A program made the position numbers and the translations under genes. A stretch of DNA of 64,000 nt from Rhizobacter sp964253025 (lineage in GTDB: Bacteria > Pseudomonadota > Gammaproteobacteria > Burkholderiales > Burkholderiaceae_C), in contig NZ_CAXUQC020000001.1 of the NCBI RefSeq assembly GCF_964253025.1, positions 3,100,001 to 3,164,000 of the forward strand, given 5' to 3'. The notes under the pieces are model-generated. The model made no database searches. It saw only the letters and a list, made by a program, of their open reading frames with translations, and was not told where the DNA came from. Position 1 is the first letter of the stretch. Each line of letters starts with the position of its first letter. This document shows, in pieces, positions 24,520 to 31,909 of the stretch.

Positions 24520-25002
24520 TCACTTGAGTGCGGCCTGCAAGATGCTGCCTAAGACGATGCCGAGAAGTCCGAAAAGTAGCGGGGACAACCATCGGCGCTC
24601 CTGTTGGTGAGCAATTTCTCGGCTGTGCAACTCAATGGCGGTCTTCATCAGTGCCTCAAGCTGGTCGGACGTGAGAGGCTTTCGAGTGAGCTTGCCCCTT
24701 TGATCTTCGCCAAGAGTCGAGATCTCATCGTGCGTGAGATCGCGACCTTGCTCGTGACTGTAGGTGCGGTCGTAGCCGTGACGCCACCGCAGCGAAACCC
24801 ATTCATCGCTTAGGCGAAAGAACTCAGGGTGCTCGGAGAAGATGACTCTCCAATCCTTGGCGCTTAAGGGTCCGCCCAGCTTGTCGACCCAGGCTTCGTA
24901 CTTGAGACTGGAAAACGTGTACGCACCCATGAGCTGAATTGCTGCCAGAACATCGGGCAAGCGGCGGCTATTGCTGAGGTATGGCGACGGGTGTGCGTCC
25001 AT
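24520..25002 (-). CDS. hypothetical tail-anchored protein (cassette gene)
   Basis: 160 residues. The soluble part includes GPLSAKDWRVIFSEHPEFFRLS and WVSLRWRHGYDRTYSHEQG; the C-terminus ends in one membrane helix (WLSPLLFGLLGIVLGSILQAAL), so the protein is likely anchored by its tail with the bulk in the cytoplasm. No named family. The stop lies right at the attC core. Confidence 0.6.
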   Translation of the reverse strand: MDAHPSPYLSNSRRLPDVLAAIQLMGAYTFSSLKYEAWVDKLGGPLSAKDWRVIFSEHPEFFRLSDEWVSLRWRHGYDRTYSHEQGRDLTHDEISTLGEDQRGKLTRKPLTSDQLEALMKTAIELHSREIAHQQERRWLSPLLFGLLGIVLGSILQAALK

Positions 25003-25012
25003 GATATTTGGC

Positions 25013-25090
25013 GTCTAGCGTTTGCCATGGGCCGCGGGACGCGGGGGACGAAGTCCGCCGTGGCACGTCCCTTCGATGGATGGGTTGGGC
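25013..25090 (-). repeat. attC site
   Basis: 78 bp from GTCTAGCGTTTGCCATGGGC to GATGGATGGGTTGGGC; GCGGGGGACGAAGTCCGCC central stem. Confidence 0.85.
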
Positions 25091-25164
25091 CGCGTTGCAC
25101 TCGGGCTCCGAATCAACATGCAATCACCTTCTGTGTTGGAACACCATGGGCGTCTCGACCATGC

Positions 25165-25584
25165 CTATTCCGTGGAACGCATTGCGCCCCGGTGCCGGGC
25201 CGCGACGAAGAACAGGAACGAAATGAACAGCGTAGCGGCAACTCCCACTACGCTCCCCTTGCTATTCACCAAGGCATCGTATGAAAAGATGGTTGCAAGG
25301 GCCAGCGAGGACAGACCACCAACCCGAAGGGCCAGCGGCGACATCACTCCGCCGGCCCGACGCACACCTCTACCGAAGAAGATTCGATACGCGATCGTTA
25401 GTCCCCACAGTCCAACGAACAGCGCCACCGCCGCAGTTGCGACCACCGCGTGTGTTGCTCCAGTTCTGACGATGCAAACCCAGACTCCGAATGCGCCAAG
25501 CGACGCGAACGGCAACGAGGCCACCGCAAGCGCGACACCTGCCAACTGTTGCGCCCGCCTGGAAGTTGCCTGGCCTTCCCACAT
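25165..25584 (-). CDS. four-helix membrane protein (cassette gene)
   Basis: 139 residues with hydrophobic segments near 15-39, 44-68, 84-105 and 110-129. A basic RIFFGRGVRRAGG loop suggests a cytoplasmic side between helices 2 and 3. No family recognised. 75 bp separate its stop from the attC core. Confidence 0.55.
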   Translation of the reverse strand: MWEGQATSRRAQQLAGVALAVASLPFASLGAFGVWVCIVRTGATHAVVATAAVALFVGLWGLTIAYRIFFGRGVRRAGGVMSPLALRVGGLSSLALATIFSYDALVNSKGSVVGVAATLFISFLFFVAARHRGAMRSTE

Positions 25585-25590
25585 ATCTAT

Positions 25591-25668
25591 GCCTAGCGTT
25601 TGACTTGAGCGGCGTGACGCTGCAGGCGATGCCTCCTGTGGCGCGGCCGCTCGAAGGAAAGGTCAGGC
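25591..25668 (-). repeat. attC site
   Basis: 78 bp from GCCTAGCGTTTGACTTGAGC to GAAGGAAAGGTCAGGC; central stem altered (GCAGGCGATGCCTCC). Confidence 0.85.
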
Positions 25669-26190
25669 CGCATTCTTGAGGCGAACCTTATATTGATCAA
25701 GCTTCGCACCGAAGGCCGAAGTTGCTGCGCGGGGCAGGACCAATGCTTGAATGCGATCAATAAACAGGTAGCAGTTGACTTCATCGTCGGCCCGATCAAG
25801 GAAGCCCGACCAAGGGATCTCAGTTGTTCCACGGGCCGAGGTGACCCGCAGGTGCGAATCCGAGAGGGAGACCGTCTGCTCGGAGAGAAAGGCGCCGTCG
25901 GGGGCAAGCGTCTGCCGCCTGAACGCGCTCTGCGCCGCATACGGCGTGGCCATGATGGCGACAACAGCGATCACGAGCAAGACCGCGAGCCGTTCGAGCG
26001 CGGGTGACGCTTCTGGGAACGCCTGCATTACTCTTACGTACGCCGCCCCCGCCGACCCAATGCACATCCAAACGAGCACTCGGAGTACGAACGCAAACGT
26101 GAATGCCGAACCACTTGAACGGAACCGCTTCGAGACGATCTTCTGGAGTCGGGCGAAGTCGGAGTCGGTTAGAGAGAAGGTGGCTTGCAT
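25663..26190 (-). CDS. YcxB-like membrane protein (cassette gene)
   Basis: 175 residues. N-terminal soluble LTDSDFARLQKIVSKRF, two membrane helices (FAFVLRVLVWMCIGSAGAAY and LAVLLVIAVVAIMATPYA), then the C-terminal domain: VSLSDSHLRVTSARGTTEIP, WSGFLDRADDEVNCYLFIDR. That is the YcxB-like pattern. TGA stop inside the attC core. A diverged relative is at 1968-2462. Confidence 0.65.
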   Translation of the reverse strand: MQATFSLTDSDFARLQKIVSKRFRSSGSAFTFAFVLRVLVWMCIGSAGAAYVRVMQAFPEASPALERLAVLLVIAVVAIMATPYAAQSAFRRQTLAPDGAFLSEQTVSLSDSHLRVTSARGTTEIPWSGFLDRADDEVNCYLFIDRIQALVLPRAATSAFGAKLDQYKVRLKNAA

Positions 26191-26197
26191 TGTGGCG

Positions 26198-26274
26198 GCC
26201 TGACGTTTGAAAAGAGCGGCGACTCCAAAGTCACGAAGCCGCTTTGGTGATGCCGCTTGAGGGATGGGTTAGGC
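26198..26274 (-). repeat. attC site
   Basis: 77 bp from GCCTGACGTTTGAAAAGAGC to GAGGGATGGGTTAGGC; central stem CCAAAG/CTTTGG rather than the common GGGC/GCCC. Confidence 0.85.
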
Positions 26275-26745
26275 CGATGCATTGACGAGATCCTGAGTTC
26301 TTCTCACCGCAGCGACGAGCAGCTGGTCATCTTCTCTTCGGTGTGCAGCGCGCCCATAGCCTTCGTAGAAGCGAACGACCTCGACTCGGCCCAGCACACG
26401 AGGGAACCAGATCACGATCGGTGTGTGATTCTGCCCGCCTCCCCGTGTGCTGTGCACCTTCCGGGCGATACCTTTCGAACTGAGCCAATCGGACCGCGAG
26501 GTGATGTTGACGACCATTGCCTTTTTGCCAAGCGACGAAACAACATGCGTTTCGAAGTGGCCCTGCCATCTGGGACTGTTCGAGTACACCGCCAATGCGC
26601 GGACGCCCCTGCGCCCGAGAGTTAGCTGCCAAGCCGCGAACGCTGTCAATCGAAGAACCGGTGCGAGGAACAGCCTTCTGAGAACCACTGGCGCCACTAC
26701 GAGCGCAACCGCGGACATGACAAGTATTCGAAGAACCTTCGACAT
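26269..26745 (-). CDS. hypothetical membrane-anchored protein (cassette gene)
   Basis: 158 residues. One or two N-terminal helices (ILVMSAVALVVAPVVL, FLAPVLRLTAFAAWQLTL), then a soluble part with VYSNSPRWQGHFETHVVSSLG and PIVIWFPRVLGRVEVVRFYEG. No family recognised. TAA stop inside the attC core. Confidence 0.55.
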   Translation of the reverse strand: MSKVLRILVMSAVALVVAPVVLRRLFLAPVLRLTAFAAWQLTLGRRGVRALAVYSNSPRWQGHFETHVVSSLGKKAMVVNITSRSDWLSSKGIARKVHSTRGGGQNHTPIVIWFPRVLGRVEVVRFYEGYGRAAHRREDDQLLVAAVRRTQDLVNASA

Positions 26746-26758
26746 GGCAGTGTCTAGA

Positions 26759-26872
26759 GCCTAACGTCGGAGTTGACCGGCACGCAGCGGCATTGCGCCG
26801 CGAGACGTATGCTTCCGCGCACGGCTCGCGGCGCAATGCTGTTGCGTGTCCGTGTCGAACGACTTGTTAGAC
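26759..26872 (-). repeat. attC site of a different, longer class
   Basis: 114 bp from GCCTAACGTCGGAGTTGACC to CGAACGACTTGTTAGAC. It has a long imperfect palindrome (CATTGCGCCGCGAG against CTCGCGGCGCAATG), unlike the GGGCGAAGCCC type of all its neighbours. It belongs to the cassette of 26882-27175. Confidence 0.85.
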
Positions 26873-26881
26873 CGCAGCGGG

Positions 26882-27175
26882 CTACTCATACTGGCCAACT
26901 TGATAGCCAAGCGCTTGGATCTCGCTTGATGTGGGATTCCGAAACTTCACAATTGGAACTTCACGGCAGCTCGGGCAGACACATGCCGGATCTTGCCAGC
27001 CAAAATGCACGGCGTGCTCCAAATCTCCGAGCATCGGATACACAGTCCCCACCTCATCGCACACTAGGACAACGGCACCGCATTTTGGGCATGCCGAGAA
27101 GCACAACTTTCCTTGCAGCGCACAACAGGCGCAGCGCGGACTTGTCAGGCACCAAGTGGGTTGATCAATCTGCAT
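26882..27175 (-). CDS. cysteine-rich zinc-ribbon-like protein (cassette gene)
   Basis: 97 residues from ATG 27175; the longer frame only translates attC. Cysteine pairs CACC, CPKC and CPSC suggest one or two zinc knuckles. DEVGTVYPMLGDLEH lies between. Likely small metal-binding protein of unknown role. Its attC is of another class than its neighbours', so the cassette came from a different source. Confidence 0.6.
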   Translation of the reverse strand: MQIDQPTWCLTSPRCACCALQGKLCFSACPKCGAVVLVCDEVGTVYPMLGDLEHAVHFGWQDPACVCPSCREVPIVKFRNPTSSEIQALGYQVGQYE

Positions 27176-27181
27176 TCTGCG

Positions 27182-27259
27182 GTCTAACGTTTGACATGAG
27201 CGGCGGGACGCGGAGGGCGAAGCCCGCCGGGGCACGTCCGCTCGATGGATGGGTTAGGC
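27182..27259 (-). repeat. attC site
   Basis: 78 bp from GTCTAACGTTTGACATGAGC to GATGGATGGGTTAGGC; central stem GGGCGAAGCCC. Common type. Confidence 0.95.
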
Positions 27260-27330
27260 GGGCCGATACTTAACCTCTCGTCGAACAGAGGCCGGAGCAC
27301 CGCCAAATTGCCGACCAGCTTACCTCGCCA
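27260..27330 (-). pseudogene. 3-prime remnant of the 30.6/31.3-kb cassette family
   Basis: GGGCCGATAC, TAACCTCT and AGCACCGCCAA directly right of the attC repeat the first 60 bases found right of the attCs at 30555 and 31183. It stops abruptly before the lipoprotein gene, so this cassette end was grafted onto another. Confidence 0.5.
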
Positions 27331-27394
27331 CCTAGGGGCAGCGCGACCGCCCTCCCGCCGAGCTGGAACGCTGTTCCTATAAATGACCGCATGC

Positions 27395-27883
27395 TCAGTC
27401 CGTCAGATTGTTTACGCAGGCTGGCTTGATCTGGCGAACCGTTTCCTCAGGCACTGTGTCCGAGCCGCCTTTCGCGTCAGCGTATCGCTCGACTGTCACG
27501 CCGCACTGGTTCCCTTGGACGCTGAATCGTGATTTATACCGTTGCCCGGCAGTCGGCTTGAATGCGATAGTAACGTTACACTGCGTATCTCCAGAAGGAT
27601 ATATCACCGAATATGCGTAGGTGTGAACAAAGTCCTTTTCCGCAGCGATCAACTTGTCAACGCCGGTACGTGGATCCGAGCCGTCCAAGAAAAAGGATGC
27701 CAGTCTGTTGCCATACGGACTCTTCGTGCAAGCGACATCGTCATAAACTTGCACTCTCACACCGATCCTAGTCGTGCTTATATTCAGCGACGCCGTTGGC
27801 GAGTTTTCGGGGACAGAATAACGTGTTACGCAGGCGGACAGCAATGTACTGCACACCAAAATGCTTGCTTTGAAAATATTCAC
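27395..27883 (-). CDS. putative lipoprotein (cassette gene), AT-richer than its surroundings
   Basis: 162 residues. The N-terminal FKASILVCSTLLSACVTRYS has a lipobox (LLSAC), so the mature protein would be a lipoprotein. The rest contains VRVQVYDDVACTKSPYGNRLA and SDTQCNVTIAFKP-like stretches with paired cysteines. Codon use is clearly AT-richer than the neighbours, a sign of a separate origin. No named family. Confidence 0.6.
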   Translation of the reverse strand: MNIFKASILVCSTLLSACVTRYSVPENSPTASLNISTTRIGVRVQVYDDVACTKSPYGNRLASFFLDGSDPRTGVDKLIAAEKDFVHTYAYSVIYPSGDTQCNVTIAFKPTAGQRYKSRFSVQGNQCGVTVERYADAKGGSDTVPEETVRQIKPACVNNLTD

Positions 27884-28173
27884 GGCTTCCCCATGGTCGT
27901 TTGTTCTTTAATCGCAAATCCGGCTAACTGATAATCAGCAAGGCCGGCATGCATCAACACTATAGCAGTGCCTGACAAACGAATTCCGAGGAATGGGGCG
28001 CACGGGCCGACAGTAGCCCTAACCTATCGCCACGCGGTCACGACGGGAGGATCGCCCCGCGGCCGCCGGCAATCAGAAGCGGCGTACCCTCCTGAACACC
28101 TAATCACAGCCTGGCGGCACGACACCCGACGGACCTGCGTTCACGCCGCGCCGAAGTGCACTGCCAGAGCGAA

Positions 28174-28566
28174 CTAGTTGACGATGGAACTCCCGAGCCG
28201 GCCTGCGACGAATAGCACGATGAGGGACGCCATGACAAAGCAGGCAAACTTAAGAATCGCGAGAACTCCATTGCGCAAACCTCTTGTGTAGAAAAGGTAA
28301 GCGACATGCGCAACAAAGAAAAGAATCGGCCAAAGCGCGGCGAAGACGAAAGCTGACGCCTCGGGTTTGCCATGCGCCGGCGCATCGGCTTTCGCCCACG
28401 ATAGGAAGATTGCCCCAAGACCCACAGCTGCCATTAGGGACGCGAGCTGCGAACGAAACTGGTTCGCTCCAAAGTCAGCGGTATGCGAAACGGTGTTGAC
28501 CGCAACGACCAAGACTGTGACGAGCCAGACAACACCCGAGGTGAGGTGCCAATGTGTGCGATTCAT
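28174..28566 (-). CDS. four-helix membrane protein (cassette gene)
   Basis: 130 residues from ATG 28566. Hydrophobic segments: GVVWLVTVLVVAVNTVS, LASLMAAVGLGAIFLSW, FVFAALWPILFFVAHVAYLF and ILKFACFVMASLIVLFVAG. Between its start and the attC at 28660 lies about 90 bp of the leader sequence shared with other cassettes. No attC could be found between this gene and the lipoprotein gene at 27395; they may share one cassette. Confidence 0.6.
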   Translation of the reverse strand: MNRTHWHLTSGVVWLVTVLVVAVNTVSHTADFGANQFRSQLASLMAAVGLGAIFLSWAKADAPAHGKPEASAFVFAALWPILFFVAHVAYLFYTRGLRNGVLAILKFACFVMASLIVLFVAGRLGSSIVN

Positions 28567-28659
28567 ATCCGTCTGCGGAGAAAGATCAATTCGAGTCGGC
28601 TGGGGGACGAGATGCCATGCGGCGTTACGAGGGCCTCCGCCCTTCACCTGTGAGTGCGA

Positions 28660-28737
28660 GCCTAACGTTTGACATGAGGGGCGGCCGCAAGTGGGCGAAG
28701 CCCGCTTGTGGACGTCCCCTCGATGGAAGGGTTAGGC
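28660..28737 (-). repeat. attC site
   Basis: 78 bp from GCCTAACGTTTGACATGAGG to GATGGAAGGGTTAGGC; central stem GTGGGCGAAGCCCGC. Confidence 0.95.
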
Positions 28738-29373
28738 GTCAAGTCGGAGTAGCTCACGCCATTGCCTTGCGTTCGCACACGCCGGATCGATCGGGCCTGT
28801 GAAGTTATCGGTGAAGGGCATCCATTGCCAGTCTTCTGCGCCCGGACACCCCAGAGGCACCCAGGCTTCAAGCAGTTCGGCGAACGATGCTGCAAGGACA
28901 TGGCCGTGGCCTTGCCCGTCGTCGTGGCTCAGGTAGACAACCCTCCCTTGCAAAGCTGCGTCAAGGTCGATTGCAAGGTAGTCACCGTTCCCTACTTCGT
29001 GGAACGCGAGTTTGTTGTGCCACACCCGATCGTAGGGATCATCTGGATTCTTGAATACGGTTTCAATCCACTGCTGCTTGTCTCGGGCGTACTGGACCAA
29101 TAGAGGTAGAGACCAATGTATGTCGCCCGAGAAGTTCTGATGAAACGGCTCCGGGAAACGCCTGTCCTTAGGTGCGAACCAGCGAAACTCGACATGCGCA
29201 CTAGCAAACGCGAGCACATCCCGCAGGCTGGAAGGAAGTTCGATTCGAAGCTGATGCTCGACCTCGACGAGCTCCGCCTCGGATGCAGGTGGTCGGAAGA
29301 CGAGAGGACGCGCATCGAAACCTTGGCGCGACAAGGAACTGAGGATGAAGCGAAGACGACTTTGAAGATCCAT
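28732..29373 (-). CDS. SMI1/KNR4 family protein (cassette gene)
   Basis: 213 residues. PPASEAELVEVEHQLRIELPSS then LRDVLAFASAHVEFRW is the SMI1/KNR4 N-terminal pattern; FHEVGNGDYLAIDL and VVYLSHDDGQGHGHVLAASF are its core strands, followed by FAELLEAWVPLGCPG. In bacteria this fold is common among immunity proteins against polymorphic toxins; no toxin is adjacent, so that role is only possible. TAA stop in the attC core. Confidence 0.75.
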   Translation of the reverse strand: MDLQSRLRFILSSLSRQGFDARPLVFRPPASEAELVEVEHQLRIELPSSLRDVLAFASAHVEFRWFAPKDRRFPEPFHQNFSGDIHWSLPLLVQYARDKQQWIETVFKNPDDPYDRVWHNKLAFHEVGNGDYLAIDLDAALQGRVVYLSHDDGQGHGHVLAASFAELLEAWVPLGCPGAEDWQWMPFTDNFTGPIDPACANARQWRELLRLDA

Positions 29374-29388
29374 GGCGGTGTTATTGAC

Positions 29389-29460
29389 GCCTAACGTTTG
29401 ACATGAGCGGTGGCCGACCGGCGTAGCCGGTTGGACATCCGCTCGATGGAAGGGTTAGAG
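29389..29460 (-). repeat. attC site
   Basis: 72 bp from GCCTAACGTTTGACATGAGC to GGAAGGGTTAGAG; short central stem (ACCGGCGTAGCCGGT). Confidence 0.9.
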
Positions 29461-29481
29461 ATCACGCGCCACGTACGATCG

Positions 29482-29838
29482 CTATTTTCTTGGTCGAATC
29501 GGAAGTAGCGCCAAACATGCCTTTGCAACCGTAGTGGGCGAGTCAGCCGATTCGTTGTGCTTCTTCGCGTACTTCAGATAGGCCTGCGTTGAAAGTGACG
29601 CTGGTCCCATGGACTCTTCGAGCAACCAATCCATGACCGCACCGCCATCCTCCGTCAGGGTGACAGTGCAGACCTTAATCGGTTGTCCGGCTGCCTCAGC
29701 AAGTGGCTCCGCGAAGTCCAAGAACTCCTCCACGCCAGCGGCAGTATTCGAGAACGTTCGCTCGACGAAGCCCGACTTCGTTTCGACAGCCGCCGAGAAT
29801 CCTGATGCAACTATGAGCAGTGCAAGAACGTTTGTCAT
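29482..29838 (-). CDS. small protein resembling the IS110 transposase N-terminal half (cassette gene)
   Basis: 118 residues. By eye TFSNTAAGVEEFLDFAEPLAE resembles the NTPAGFAELLAWL stretch of IS110-type transposases, and the later LKYAKKHNESADSP resembles their K-T-D-x-x-D-A region. The catalytic DEDD acids are not convincingly in place and the rest of the transposase is absent. The N-terminal VLALLIVASGFSAAV could also be read as a signal peptide, in which case this is just an unknown secreted protein. A complete cassette with attC on both sides. Confidence 0.5.
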   Translation of the reverse strand: MTNVLALLIVASGFSAAVETKSGFVERTFSNTAAGVEEFLDFAEPLAEAAGQPIKVCTVTLTEDGGAVMDWLLEESMGPASLSTQAYLKYAKKHNESADSPTTVAKACLALLPIRPRK

Positions 29839-29844
29839 CGTAAT

Positions 29845-29922
29845 CTCTAACGTTTGATATGAGCGGCGGCACCTAAGTGGCGAAGCGGCTTTGGTGACGT
29901 CCGATCGACGGATCGGTTAGGC
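29845..29922 (-). repeat. attC site
   Basis: 78 bp from CTCTAACGTTTGATATGAGC to GACGGATCGGTTAGGC; central part CACCTAAGTGGCGAAGCGGC departs from the common stem. Confidence 0.9.
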
Positions 29923-30540
29923 ACAACCTTCCTCGGCAATGGCGGCCAAACAAGCTCGCGCCCAGTCGGCCTTGCCTGGGTCGCTCGTCTTCTCCGGATC
30001 GAAGTACCACTCGTACATTTCGTCCGCTGTGGCAGGGAATCTCTCATAGTCCCACGCCGAATCGTCCGAGAACACGAAACCATTGGTCAACTCAGCAAAC
30101 ACCGCCGCGAGGATCCCATAAGCGAAGTTAATCACTGCAGGTTGCCCGGTGGATCGTCGGAACGACCAGTAAGAACCGCTAGACAGACAAGCCAAGATTT
30201 CGCCCTTTCGTTTCCGTGCCGGACCATGCTCTTCAAGCACAGACTTCCAGTAGTCGAGGTCGTCGGTCGAGATCGACATGTAAGACACGTCCGTGCCCCC
30301 AGCGACCCCATCAACAAAGAACCACGCATACTCGGACGAGTCCCAGATCGCTGGGCGGGAAACATCAATCGGCACCATTTGATGAGTGCCGTTGCCTTGC
30401 ACTGTCACGCCCAGTTCTGGCGTCGCACGCACGCCGCGCGCGAGCAGATGTTGTTGAACGCGTCGAGTCCCGAGATCCAACACCTCGGCGAACGACGGCG
30501 CGACTGTGGTGCGTGGGTAGACCTCAAACGTAGTGGACAT
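29917..30540 (-). CDS. hypothetical protein (cassette gene)
   Basis: 207 residues, soluble. Landmarks: FAEVLDLGTRRVQQHLLARG, AWFFVDGVAGGTDVSYMSIS, SSGSYWSFRRSTGQPAVINF and a C-terminal ADEMYEWYFDPEKTSDPGKA. No family recognised. TAA stop inside the attC core, start 15 bp inside the R-prime end of the cassette. Confidence 0.6.
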   Translation of the reverse strand: MSTTFEVYPRTTVAPSFAEVLDLGTRRVQQHLLARGVRATPELGVTVQGNGTHQMVPIDVSRPAIWDSSEYAWFFVDGVAGGTDVSYMSISTDDLDYWKSVLEEHGPARKRKGEILACLSSGSYWSFRRSTGQPAVINFAYGILAAVFAELTNGFVFSDDSAWDYERFPATADEMYEWYFDPEKTSDPGKADWARACLAAIAEEGCA

Positions 30541-30554
30541 GGCGCCTCCGTGAG

Positions 30555-30632
30555 GCCTAACGTTTTACATGAGCGGCGGGACGCGGCGGGCAAAGCCCGC
30601 CGTGGCACGTCCGCTCGATGGATGGGTTAGGC
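30555..30632 (-). repeat. attC site
   Basis: 78 bp from GCCTAACGTTTTACATGAGC to GATGGATGGGTTAGGC; stem GCGGGCAAAGCCCGC. Common type. Confidence 0.95.
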
Positions 30633-31061
30633 GGGCCGATACCCGATCCTCTTCAAACACAAGCCGCAGCACCGCCAAGATGGCCAGCAGCATAACGCGC
30701 AGGCCGAGCAGAAAACTTGGAAACCGATCAATGCAGCGTGCGAATGCCGCAGCTGTTAGCAGTGAGGGAACGGCGCCGACGCGGCCCGCTTTACGCCGAC
30801 CTCTGCGGTTGACTGCCGGCGTTGCCGGCGAACACGATGCCCAGCGCCACGAGCCACTCCGGCGCGGCCCTTCCCTCGCGAACTTTCAGGGCGTTGCCGA
30901 AGCACAGGACCCAGCACCGCTCGATGTGAAGGAACGGCACGACTGAGCGAGAAACCAATAGCTGCGCAACGAGCCGCTCACCGCATGGCCAGAGCTTGCC
31001 CTCGGGCGACCGACGACGACAAGTCGCGAAAGCTACTGCATGCATTGCCCGAGCTTCGCGG
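30633..31061 (-). pseudogene. decayed cassette gene, copy 1
   Basis: About 220 bp next to the attC are 80-90 percent identical by eye to 31261-31480. One frame keeps WLVALGIVFAGNAG before stopping at 30791; another keeps SFLLGLRVMLLAILAVLRLVF-like hydrophobic sequence reading into the attC. No single frame holds both, so at least one frameshift has occurred. Probably once a small membrane protein. Confidence 0.5.
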
Positions 31062-31151
31062 CTAGCAGGCCAACGAACACAGACGCGCGACGCTCGCGAC
31101 GTTTGGCAACGCGCACAGCACGAGCGAAGCCGACGCGAACCGCAGCGTCAC
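31062..31151 (-). CDS. short leader peptide ORF, cassette 30.6 kb
   Basis: 29 codons from GTG 31151: VTLRFASASLVLCALPNVAS and a short tail. It aligns with the peptides at 31619-31777, 32623-32676 and 33233-33379 (VTLLLAPAKLVLFAVPN, VTLCSAPAPLVLFALNP, MLLVVPATLLLLAMPN). Too short to claim expression. Confidence 0.3.
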   Translation of the reverse strand: MTLRFASASLVLCALPNVASVARLCSLAC

Positions 31152-31182
31152 GAACGGCTCTGGCCTTCACCTGTGAATGCGA

Positions 31183-31260
31183 GCCTAACGTTTGACATGA
31201 GCGGCGGGACGCGGTGGGCAACGCCCGCCGCGGCATGTCCGCTCGATGGATGGGTTAGGC
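31183..31260 (-). repeat. attC site
   Basis: 78 bp from GCCTAACGTTTGACATGAGC to GATGGATGGGTTAGGC; stem GGTGGGCAACGCCCGCC. Common type. Confidence 0.95.
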
Positions 31261-31548
31261 GGGCCGATACCTGAACCTCTTCAAACACAAGCCGCAGCAC
31301 CGCCAAGGTGGCGAGCAGCATAACGCGCAGGCCGAGCAGAAGACTTGGAAACCGACACTGCAGCCTGCGAATGCCACAGCTGCTGGCAGCGAGGGAGCGG
31401 TGCCGACGCGGCCCGCTTTACGCCGACCTCTGCGGTTCTTGCCAAAGTTGCCGGCGAACACAATGCCCAGCGCCACGAACAACGCCGGCTTGTCCGTTCT
31501 GCCGCGCGCTTGCGCTGCCTTGCCGGAGCACCAGGCAAGGGACGGCAT
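31255..31548 (-). CDS. hypothetical cassette protein, copy 2 of a decayed pair
   Basis: 97 codons, with ALFVALGIVFAGNFGKNRRG shared with copy 1. The second half in this frame is cysteine-rich and unnatural, while another frame gives the hydrophobic sequence seen in copy 1, so this copy is probably frameshifted too. TAA stop in the attC core. Low certainty that it is translated. Confidence 0.35.
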   Translation of the reverse strand: MPSLAWCSGKAAQARGRTDKPALFVALGIVFAGNFGKNRRGRRKAGRVGTAPSLPAAVAFAGCSVGFQVFCSACALCCSPPWRCCGLCLKRFRYRPA

Positions 31549-31618
31549 GCAGTAGGCGAACGTTGCGCGAGCGCGCGAATAGATGATGGCCCAGCAAGCC
31601 GGCGCACCAACTGACGGC

Positions 31619-31777
31619 CTACCCTACCAGCACCGGCGATGAAGACCGGCGCCACATGCCGGTGGCGTTGGCCTGAGCTCCACGAAGAAGCAGGCCAGCC
31701 GTGACCATGCGCGCCGCGCTCGCGCCGTTTGGCACGGCGAACAACACGAGCTTAGCCGGCGCGAGTAGCAGCGTCAC
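31619..31777 (-). CDS. small signal-peptide-like ORF at the cassette start
   Basis: 52 codons from GTG 31777. VTLLLAPAKLVLFAVPNGAS looks like a signal peptide or a single membrane helix; the end GMWRRSSSPVLVG matches GMRRRSPWRALVG of the ORF at 33233-33379. It sits about 30 bp inside the cassette. GAAGG/GCAGG lies 12-15 bases upstream of the start. Confidence 0.4.
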   Translation of the reverse strand: MTLLLAPAKLVLFAVPNGASAARMVTAGLLLRGAQANATGMWRRSSSPVLVG

Positions 31778-31808
31778 GAACGGCCTTGGCCTGCACCTGT
31801 GAATGCGA

Positions 31809-31886
31809 GCCTAACGTTTGACATGAGCGGCAGGACGCGGCGGGCAAAGCCCGCCGTGGCACGTCCGCTCGATGGATGGGTTAGGC
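31809..31886 (-). repeat. attC site
   Basis: 78 bp from GCCTAACGTTTGACATGAGC to GATGGATGGGTTAGGC; stem GCGGGCAAAGCCCGC. Common type. Confidence 0.95.
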
Positions 31887-31909
31887 CTCACCGCCTTGGC
31901 ACGCCGGGC

